Positions 57,855-64,000 of a stretch of 64,000 nt of DNA are shown piece after piece (the stretch's first letter is position 1; every line of letters begins with the position of its first letter). Below the pieces are notes generated by a model, which saw nothing but the letters and a program-made list of their open reading frames with translations, ran no database searches and was not told the DNA's origin. The translations under genes were made by a program, and so were the position numbers. This DNA comes from Mycolicibacterium setense. GTDB lineage: Bacteria; Actinomycetota; Actinomycetes; Mycobacteriales; Mycobacteriaceae. The stretch spans positions 992,001-1,056,000 of the forward strand of contig NZ_JTJW01000006.1 in assembly GCF_000805385.1 (NCBI RefSeq). Reading direction: 5' to 3'.

Positions 57855-57884
57855 ATCGGATCGAAACTGGGAGGCAGGTCGTAG

Positions 57885-58859
57885 ATGAGCCGGCCAGTCG
57901 ACGAACTGGCGGCCGCCATCCGCGATGGTGACCGGGCCGCGCTGGCGCGGGCCATCACCATGGTGGAGTCCACCCGGGCCGACCATCGTGACCAGGCTCA
58001 GCAGTTGCTGCTTGAGCTCATGCCGGATGCTGGGAAAGCCCAGCATGTCGGCATCACCGGGGTGCCCGGCGTCGGTAAGTCGACGACCATCGAAGCCCTC
58101 GGCATGTACCTCATCGAGGCCGGCCATCGGGTCGCGGTACTGGCGGTGGATCCGTCGTCGACCAGGACCGGCGGCTCGATCCTGGGCGACAAGACCCGGA
58201 TGGCCCAGCTGGCGGTACACCCGGACGCCTACATCCGGCCCTCACCGACATCCGGGACTCTCGGCGGGGTGGCCAAGGCGACGCGCGAGACCATCGTGCT
58301 GCTGGAGGCCGCGGGTTACGACGTGATCCTGGTCGAGACGGTCGGGGTCGGCCAGTCCGAGGTCACGGTGTCGAACATGGTCGACACGTTCGTCTTCCTC
58401 ACACTGGCGCGTACGGGTGATCAGTTGCAGGGCATCAAAAAGGGTGTGCTCGAGCTGGCCGATGTCATCGTCGTCAACAAGGCCGACGGCGAGCATGCGA
58501 TCGAGGCCAAGGCGGCGGCTCGGGAACTGACCGGAGCCATCCGCCTGATCTACCCTCGCGAAACACTATGGCGCCCACCGGTTCTCACCATGAGTGCGAT
58601 CGAGGGTCACGGCCTGGCCGAGTTGTGGGAGACGGTGCTCAAGCACCGCGAGGTGCTCACGGAGGCGGGCGAGTTCGAGGCCAGGCGCCGTGCCCAACAG
58701 GTCGACTGGACCTGGTCGATGGTGCGCGACACCGTGCTGGACCGGGTGATGTCGCATCCAGGGGTCCGAGCCATCCGCGACGAGGTGGAGCGCCGCGTGC
58801 GCGAGGGCGAACTGACCCCGGCACTGGCGGCCCAGGAGATTCTCGGCGCGGCCGACTGA
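57885..58859 (+). CDS. meaB: Methylmalonyl-CoA mutase-associated GTPase MeaB
   Basis: G3E-family GTPase that gates cobalamin loading and protects the mutase. 324 residues: Walker A GVPGVGKST (59-67), switch region VDPSSTRTGGSILGDKTRM near 88, Walker B/G3 ILVETVGVGQSE near 148 and G4 VVNKADG near 197. GGGAGG upstream of the ATG. Directly follows mutAB. Confidence 0.96.
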   Translation: MSRPVDELAAAIRDGDRAALARAITMVESTRADHRDQAQQLLLELMPDAGKAQHVGITGVPGVGKSTTIEALGMYLIEAGHRVAVLAVDPSSTRTGGSILGDKTRMAQLAVHPDAYIRPSPTSGTLGGVAKATRETIVLLEAAGYDVILVETVGVGQSEVTVSNMVDTFVFLTLARTGDQLQGIKKGVLELADVIVVNKADGEHAIEAKAAARELTGAIRLIYPRETLWRPPVLTMSAIEGHGLAELWETVLKHREVLTEAGEFEARRRAQQVDWTWSMVRDTVLDRVMSHPGVRAIRDEVERRVREGELTPALAAQEILGAAD

Positions 58860-58934
58860 CACCTGGTCCGCCGCGCATACGCTGTTCGCAGCGACACGGA
58901 AGCGAAAGGCTGGGCTGACCCGGAGATGAGGGAC

Positions 58935-59267
58935 GTGAAGGCGAAACTGCGTGTGCTCGTGGCGGCCGCGATGGTCGGCGGTGCGGTGTTGACCGGGTGC
59001 GGTGACGGCGGGTCGGCCGGTACGCAACCCACTGTGGCCAAGGCCAAGCTGCAAACTCTGGCCAAGGAGAAGCTGGAAGCCGCGGCCAAGCGCAAGGCGA
59101 AGTCTGTCACCTGCGAAGACGGCATCGTCGGCAAAGTGGGAGCTACCCAGCATTGTGTGCTGACGGCCAAAGACGGCAGCAAGTACGGTGTCACCGCAAC
59201 GGTCCAGGCGGTGGAATCCGACAACGTCAAGATCGACTTCAAGGTGGACGACAAGCCGAAGCCCTGA
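58935..59267 (+). CDS. DUF4333-type lipoprotein
   Basis: About 110 residues. A basic n-region and hydrophobic stretch lead to the lipobox VLTGC near residue 22, so it is probably lipidated and anchored outside the membrane. The mature part is lysine-rich with two further cysteines (VTCEDG and QHCVLTAKDG), matching DUF4333 with its probable disulfide. GTG 58935 fits the GGAG spacing; ATG 58926 overlaps that GGAG. Function unknown. Confidence 0.82.
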   Translation: MKAKLRVLVAAAMVGGAVLTGCGDGGSAGTQPTVAKAKLQTLAKEKLEAAAKRKAKSVTCEDGIVGKVGATQHCVLTAKDGSKYGVTATVQAVESDNVKIDFKVDDKPKP

Positions 59268-59328
59268 TCGAGCGCGCCGGCCCGGCTAACAGGTGGATAA
59301 CACTTGAATAATTTGCCGGGGTCCCAGG

Positions 59329-59334
59329 TAAATT
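59329..59334 (+). promoter_or_regulatory. Candidate -10 box, leaderless lipL
   Basis: TAAATT fits TANNNT and ends 7 nt before the GTG at 59342. TTGAAT at 59304-59309 could be a -35, though with a 19-nt spacer. Confidence 0.45.
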
Positions 59335-59341
59335 CAGATGT

Positions 59342-60607
59342 GTGACCGATCACGATCGGGGGCGCGACGAGGCGCTCCCACACGGTGTCCAGGGTGCGGC
59401 GGACGGGAACTTCGCCTGTACGGTGCGCGGCTTTTCGAAGCTCTTCCCGGGCCGCAAGTACGGGGGCGGTGCCCTCGTCGTCTACCAGGACGGCGCGCCC
59501 GTCGTCGATGTCTGGACCGGCTATTCCGACCGCCGGGGCACGCAGTACTGGACCGCTGACACCGGTGCGATGGTGTTCTCGGCGACCAAGGGAATGGCCT
59601 CGACGATCATCCATCGCCTCGTCGACCGTGGTCTGATCGAGTACGACCGACCGGTGTGCGCGTATTGGCCTGAATTTGGGACCAATGGCAAATCCGAGGT
59701 CACGGTTCGGCAGGTGATGGCGCACGAGGCCGGGCTGTCTCAACTCAACGGCGTCAGCAAATCTGACCTGCTCGACCATCGGGTGATGGAGGGTCGGGTT
59801 GCCGGCGCGCCAGTGAACTCCCTGCTGTTCGGCAAGTCGGCATATCACGCGCTGACCTACGGGTGGCTGCTGTCCGGTTTGGCTCGTGCGGTGACCGGGC
59901 AGGGGATGCGCGAATTGTTCCGCACCGAGTTGGCGGAGCCGCTGGGGACCGACGGTCTACACCTGGGGCGCCCGCCCGCGGGGGCGCCCACTCGGGCCGC
60001 GCAGATCCTCGTGCCGCAAGGGCACTGGCCGAATCAGATCTTCGATTTCGTGGCGCCGCGGGTTGCGGCGTTGAAGTTTTCCGGCGCTTTCGGCTCGATG
60101 TACTTCCCAGGGGTCATGTCGCTGGTCCAGGGGGAGACGCCGTTCCTGGACGCCGAAGCGCCTGCCGTGAACGGGGTGGCCACGGCCCGTGGCCTGGCCA
60201 GGATGTACTGCGCGATCGCCAACAACGGTCGTCTCAACGGTGGGCAATACCTGGCTGAGCGCACGGTCGCCGGTCTGGCGGGTCCGCCCGGGTTGCGGCC
60301 GGACCGGAACCTGGGAGTGCCGCTCGGCTTCCATCTCGGCTATCACTCGGTTCCGTTCGGCGTCATGCCGGGGTTCGGGCATGTCGGGCTCGGTGGCTCG
60401 GTCGGATGGGCGGACCCGGCGAGCGGCCTGGCGGTGGGTTTCGTGCACAACCGGCTGTTGACGCCGATGGTGCTGGACATGGCCGCCTTCGTCGGTCTGC
60501 ACGCGCTGATCCGTAAGGACGTGGCACGGGCACGTGAGCACGGATACCTACCGGTGCCCGATCTCGGTGCCCCGCCGTACGAGGTGCCGAAGCCCGCGGC
60601 CGGGTAG
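59342..60607 (+). CDS. lipL: Serine beta-lactamase-fold esterase LipL
   Basis: 421 residues, beta-lactamase/class C-like esterase. The nucleophile motif S80-A-T-K83 (MVFSATKGM) is present; HALTYGWLLSGLARAVTG near residue 165 provides the second-motif tyrosine, and GHVGLGGSVGWADP near 345 the HxG-type third motif. No signal peptide. LipL (Rv1497) of M. tuberculosis is a carboxylesterase with weak beta-lactamase activity. GTG start fits a leaderless transcript. Followed by a strong intrinsic terminator. Confidence 0.92.
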   Translation: MTDHDRGRDEALPHGVQGAADGNFACTVRGFSKLFPGRKYGGGALVVYQDGAPVVDVWTGYSDRRGTQYWTADTGAMVFSATKGMASTIIHRLVDRGLIEYDRPVCAYWPEFGTNGKSEVTVRQVMAHEAGLSQLNGVSKSDLLDHRVMEGRVAGAPVNSLLFGKSAYHALTYGWLLSGLARAVTGQGMRELFRTELAEPLGTDGLHLGRPPAGAPTRAAQILVPQGHWPNQIFDFVAPRVAALKFSGAFGSMYFPGVMSLVQGETPFLDAEAPAVNGVATARGLARMYCAIANNGRLNGGQYLAERTVAGLAGPPGLRPDRNLGVPLGFHLGYHSVPFGVMPGFGHVGLGGSVGWADPASGLAVGFVHNRLLTPMVLDMAAFVGLHALIRKDVARAREHGYLPVPDLGAPPYEVPKPAAG

Positions 60608-60625
60608 TTCGTCGCCCACGACACG

Positions 60626-60665
60626 AGCCGACCTGACGGGATCCGTCAGGTCGGCTTTATTCGTT
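60626..60665 (+). terminator. Strong intrinsic terminator after lipL
   Basis: Perfect 14-bp stem AGCCGACCTGACGG (60626-60639) / CCGTCAGGTCGGCT (60643-60656) with a 3-nt loop, followed by TTTATTCGTT. It begins 19 nt after the lipL stop. Such a canonical structure is uncommon in mycobacteria. Confidence 0.85.
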
Positions 60666-60706
60666 GCGGAGCTGGGCGTCAACCCGCCGCAGCCCTCCTA
60701 TCTGCA

Positions 60707-60721
60707 GTGATATACATCACA
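60707..60721. promoter_or_regulatory. CRP-like site
   Basis: GTGATATACATCACA fits the mycobacterial CRP pattern GTGNNANNNNNCACA exactly and is palindromic (GTGAT / ATCAC). A second overlapping inverted repeat, ACATCA-CA-TGATGT, spans 60714-60727. Confidence 0.4.
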
Positions 60722-61364
60722 TGATGTCCCGAATCTGGGCCACTATTCCTGTCCATGCAGCGCTTCTTCGCCGTTAACCCTGGTCGGTTTGCTTTTGATG
60801 CGCACAGTGGGCTTGCTCACGCATTCGTGCGACGCGTGCGCTGAGTCTCAGCATGTTGACATCCGGGGCCCGGGTGGTCCCATCGCCTCCCCGGGGCGTT
60901 GCGAGCGATCGGCAGATCTTGATGATCCATGCAGGTCGATACGTTGCGATGTCAATAAAACCCATTAGCTGATGCGCCTATTGGGTACACATTCGTACCA
61001 TTCTCGGACCGCGTTCCAGCGGAACGTGAATTCGGTTCAACTACGGTTTCGGTAGTTTGCGTGGCGGTTGCCAGCTAACTAATTGAAGGCTTGCTATGAA
61101 TTAACTGGGAGTGGCTGTTCGAACACCGTTTTCGTATCGTGGACAACGCCCGAAAAGGCATATCGCCGCCCGAGATTTATGCGGGACTAGTTAGCGGAAT
61201 AATTTCCCTCACGTCGCGGCGAACCAGAGCATTGCATCGAATAAGGTTGTGCCACAGCGATATTCATGCGTATATGAGTGCATCGGTCGGGCTCCAGATG
61301 CTCTCGCTGGTGAAATCGTCCGCCCCTGCCAGTTTTAGACAAAGCCTTCGCTCAGCGAACACCC

Positions 61365-61397
61365 GATCGTTTTTGCGATCAGATGTTTCCAACATCT
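61365..61397. repeat. Two adjacent hairpins upstream of the PKS
   Basis: GATCG-TTTTTG-CGATC (61365-61380) is followed directly by AGATGTT-TCC-AACATCT (61381-61397), the second a perfect 7-bp stem. They lie about 170-200 bp before the PKS start. Confidence 0.6.
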
Positions 61398-61565
61398 AGG
61401 TTAGGCCACGCGCTAGGCTACGGACCCGCGTTGGCAACGACTCGAACCGGATGCGCGGATTCGGTACCGTGCGTCGATGGCGACGTAGCGCACATTCTTT
61501 TCCGAGTCCTAAGTACGTTGATCGGAGCTTTGCTCATCGATCGCACCGAGAGAGGTTGAGCCGAC

Positions 61566-64000
61566 TTGGCCGAGACTCCAGTGACCCCGATTGCCGTGAT
61601 CGGCATGGCTTGCCGGCTGCCTAACGGAATCGACTCACCGGCCAAGTTGTGGGACGCGTTGTTGCGTGGAGACGACCTGGTCACCGAGGTGCCGCTCGAT
61701 CGCTGGGACGCCGAAGAGTTCTATGACCCCGAAGCCGGGGTTGCCGGCCGGTCGGTGTCCAAGTGGGGTGGATTTCTCGACGACATCGGCGGATTCGACG
61801 CGGACTTCTTCGGCATCGGGGAGCGCGAGGCCATCGCGCTGGATCCCCAGCAGCGTCTGCTGCTTGAGACTTCCTGGGAGGCCCTTGAACATGGGGGTAT
61901 CGACCCGGCCACTCTCGCGGGATCGCTGACCGGCGTCTTCGTCGGCATGACCGGCGCCGACTACCAATTGGTGGCCGCGGACGCCCAGGCACTCGACGGG
62001 CCGTACGGCTTCACCGGAAGCAACTTCAGCATGGCGTCCGGACGTATCGCCTACGCGCTCGGCGCCACGGGACCCGCGTACACCGTGGATTCCGCCTGCT
62101 CGTCAGGACTGCTCGCGGTCCACAGCGCATGCCGCAGCCTCCACGACGGCGAAAGTGACCTTGCGCTGGCCGGCGGAGTCAACGTGCTCCTTGAGCCACG
62201 CAAGATGGCATCCGGTTCTGCGCAGGGAATGTTGTCGCCGACCGGTCGCTGCCACGCATTCGACGTGGATGCGGACGGCTTCGTCTCGGGCGAAGCGGTC
62301 GGCATGGTCCTGCTGAAGCGACTGCCGGACGCCGAGCGGGACGGTGACCGGGTTCTCGCGGTCATCCGCGGTACCGCGGCCAACCAAGACGGGCGCACCG
62401 TCAACATCGCCACCCCGTCACGGGACGCGCAGGTGGCCGTTTACCAGGCGGCGCTGGCGGCCGCAGCCACCGATCCGGCCACGATCGGGATGGTCGAAGC
62501 GCACGGAACCGGTACCCCGGTCGGCGACCCGATCGAGTACGCCGGGCTGGCCCACGTCTACGGTACGGCCGGGCCGTGCGCGCTCGGTTCGGCGAAAACC
62601 AATTTCGGCCACACCCAGTCGGCCTCGGGCGCTGTCAGCCTGATCAAGGCTGTGCTGGCCGTGCAGGAGGCGGTCGTTCCGCAGAGCCTGCATTTCAATC
62701 GTCTGCCCGACCAGATGGCCGAGATCGGCACAAACCTGTTCGTGCCCCAGGCGAATGTGCCGTGGCCTGCGCCGGCCGGACACCCGAGACGAGCGGCTGT
62801 GTCGTCGTACGGCCTTTCCGGAACCAACGTCCACGCCGTCCTCGAACAGGCACCGGCGCAGCAGCCCGCCGACACCGTCGTCGACGGCGGGGCCGAGAAA
62901 CGTGCGCCTGCGGACGGCCCCAAGTTGTTCACCATCTCCTCGAGCTCGCCCGAGGCGCTCAGACAGACCGCGGGCCGGTTGGCCGACTGGGTCGCCGATC
63001 CGGCGAACGCAGGCGACCTCACCGATCTCGGCTACACGCTGGCTCGCCGACGCGGGCACCGCGACGTCCGGACCTCGGTACTGGCAGGCAGTTCGGAAGA
63101 ACTCGTCAAGGCATTTCGTGAGGTGGCCGACGGCGACGCCCCCTTCCAGCCCGCGGTCGCGGCCGGTGGACGCGGACCGGTCTGGGTTTTCTCCGGACAT
63201 GGATCGCAATGGGCCGGGATGGGCGCCTCTCCGCTGGCGGCCGAACCCGTCTTCGCAGCGACCGTGGCCGAACTTGAGCCGCTCATCGCCCGGGAGTCCG
63301 GGTTCTCGGTGACGGAGGCGATGTCGGCTGCCGAGGTCGTGACCGGGATGGACCGGGTACAGCCGACGGTCTTCGCGATGCAGGTCGCGCTGGCCGCCAC
63401 GATGAAGGCGTACGGAGTGAGCCCGGGCGCGGTGATCGGCCATTCGATGGGGGAGGCCGCGGCCGCCGTCGTCGCGGGTGCGCTCTCGGTCGAGGACGGC
63501 GTGAAGCTGATCTGCCGCCGCTCACGGTTGATGGCGCGCATCGCGGGATCCGGCGCGATGGCTTCGGTGGAACTGCCCGCGGCGCAGGTGCTTTCTGAAC
63601 TCGCGGCGCAGGGCGTCGGCGATGTCGTGCTGTCGGTGGTTGCCTCCCCGCAGTCGACGGTGGTCGGCGGGGCCACCGAGTCGATCCGAAACCTCGTGGC
63701 CGGTTGGGAGAAGCGGGGCCTGCTGGCCCGTGAGGTGGCGGTCGAGGTCGCCTCGCATTCGCCCCAGGTGGATCCGATCCTCGATGAGCTGGCCGACGAG
63801 TTGGCCGATTTGATCCCCATGGAGCCCACGGTTCCGTACTACTCGTCCACCCTGTACGACCCGCGCGAGGAACCCACCTGGGACGCGGATTACTGGGCCG
63901 ACAACCTGCGATACACCGTGCGGTTCGCCGCGGCGGTGCAGGCCGCGCTCGAAGACGGCTACCGCGTGTTCGGCGAACTGTCGCCGCACCCGCTGCTCAC
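61566..64000 (+). CDS. MAS/Pks5-like type I polyketide synthase, N-terminal part (runs off window)
   Basis: 811 codons are present. KS domain about residues 8-430: [15 protein letters not shown], catalytic C178 (DSACSSG), [12 protein letters not shown] near 310 and [13 protein letters not shown] near 345. Linker, then AT domain from about 535: [14 protein letters not shown], nucleophile in [12 protein letters not shown] near 625. The later [12 protein letters not shown] corresponds to the YASH-type position that favours methylmalonyl-CoA over malonyl-CoA. The GHGSQW form and overall order resemble MAS, Pks2 and Pks5, which make methyl-branched lipids. TTG 61566 is the likely start (GAGAGAGG 10 nt upstream). 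Confidence 0.9.
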   Translation, partial: MAETPVTPIAVIGMACRLPNGIDSPAKLWDALLRGDDLVTEVPLDRWDAEEFYDPEAGVAGRSVSKWGGFLDDIGGFDADFFGIGEREAIALDPQQRLLLETSWEALEHGGIDPATLAGSLTGVFVGMTGADYQLVAADAQALDGPYGFTGSNFSMASGRIAYALGATGPAYTVDSACSSGLLAVHSACRSLHDGESDLALAGGVNVLLEPRKMASGSAQGMLSPTGRCHAFDVDADGFVSGEAVGMVLLKRLPDAERDGDRVLAVIRGTAANQDGRTVNIATPSRDAQVAVYQAALAAAATDPATIGMVEAHGTGTPVGDPIEYAGLAHVYGTAGPCALGSAKTNFGHTQSASGAVSLIKAVLAVQEAVVPQSLHFNRLPDQMAEIGTNLFVPQANVPWPAPAGHPRRAAVSSYGLSGTNVHAVLEQAPAQQPADTVVDGGAEKRAPADGPKLFTISSSSPEALRQTAGRLADWVADPANAGDLTDLGYTLARRRGHRDVRTSVLAGSSEELVKAFREVADGDAPFQPAVAAGGRGPVWVFSGHGSQWAGMGASPLAAEPVFAATVAELEPLIARESGFSVTEAMSAAEVVTGMDRVQPTVFAMQVALAATMKAYGVSPGAVIGHSMGEAAAAVVAGALSVEDGVKLICRRSRLMARIAGSGAMASVELPAAQVLSELAAQGVGDVVLSVVASPQSTVVGGATESIRNLVAGWEKRGLLAREVAVEVASHSPQVDPILDELADELADLIPMEPTVPYYSSTLYDPREEPTWDADYWADNLRYTVRFAAAVQAALEDGYRVFGELSPHPLL

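Larger units (their letters stand above)
60666..61565. other. Gene-free AT-richer region before the PKS
   Basis: About 900 bp with no convincing gene. Composition is well below the window: in 61081-61140, 26 of 60 bases are G or C. Open frames of 63 codons (60774-60965, minus), 86 codons (61139-61399, plus) and 29 codons (60755-60844, plus) have codon use unlike the neighbours and no RBS. It contains a CRP-like site near 60707 and paired hairpins near 61365-61397. Likely a long PKS control region, a decayed gene, or foreign DNA. Confidence 0.6.

Noticed and set aside
60755..60844. 29-codon frame (MQRFFAVNPGRFAFDAHS...) downstream of the CRP-like site
   Set aside because: Too short, no RBS, no exact -10 at leaderless distance, and no recognisable relatives; kept only as a remark on the region.
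60774..60965. 63-codon minus-strand frame in the AT-richer region
   Set aside because: No RBS, no mycobacterial codon bias and no resemblance to known proteins.
61139..61399. 86-codon frame before the PKS
   Set aside because: Codon use is unlike neighbouring genes (many ATA, AGA, CGA, TTT), no RBS or leaderless -10, and its end runs through two hairpins.

Overview
The window is about 64 kb of high-G+C DNA from a mycobacterium. Gene order follows the M. tuberculosis Rv1436-to-Rv1497 block almost gene for gene (gap-pgk-tpiA-secG, pgl-opcA-zwf-tal-tkt, ctaB, qor, ctaA, mptB, sufRBDCSUT, acn, ripAB-moxR1, fabG1-inhA-hemH, mutAB-meaB). It lacks the PE_PGRS genes, the SufB intein and the mazEF4 pair known from M. 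tuberculosis, which suggests a Mycolicibacterium-type, probably fast-growing, environmental species. All species and Rv assignments are from recall of gene order and protein similarity; no search was run. No tRNA, rRNA, transposase or CRISPR array was seen.

Layout. 1-5945: lower glycolysis, secG and PEP carboxylase. 5938-6015: a 26-bp tandem repeat starting at the ppc stop codon. 6027-9740: an accessory operon on the minus strand (MFS transporter, signal-less family-5 solute-binding protein, FAD monooxygenase). 9945-16987: the pentose phosphate operon, minus strand. 17221-25567: heme A synthesis (ctaB, ctaA), a quinone oxidoreductase, an ATP-grasp protein, a drug-type ABC exporter and the mannosyltransferase MptB. 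25678-31973: the SUF iron-sulfur operon behind its regulator SufR. 32056-36609: small secreted protein, thioredoxin, enoyl-CoA hydratase, ABC-F protein and a mini-HTH protein. 36639-40114: aconitase and AcnR. 40407-46738: cell separation hydrolases RipA/RipB and the MoxR-DUF58-VWA module. 46837-49623: fabG1-inhA-hemH. 49646-53474: NfeD/SPFH membrane pair, a deazaflavin oxidoreductase and a TVP38 protein. 53620-58859: methylmalonyl-CoA mutase and its chaperone. 58935-60607: a lipoprotein and LipL. 60608-61565: a long, AT-richer gene-free stretch. 61566-64000: the start of a MAS/Pks5-like polyketide synthase.

The block joins central carbon flow (glycolysis, anaplerosis, pentose phosphate, aconitase) to Fe-S supply for aconitase and the actinobacterial ferrochelatase, to cell wall remodelling (RipAB, InhA, MptB), and to methylmalonyl-CoA supply, the likely extender of the PKS at the right end.

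The non-coding sequence holds most of the unexpected material: a dispersed stop-codon-to-RBS repeat (consensus GAYGARCGCTNGCRCGAGG) at six gene junctions; a hairpin repeat in two copies before hemH and meaB; candidate operators at sufR, acn, ripA and ctaA; about ten promoters whose -10 box sits 5-7 nt before the start codon, as in leaderless mycobacterial transcripts; and two candidate small proteins.
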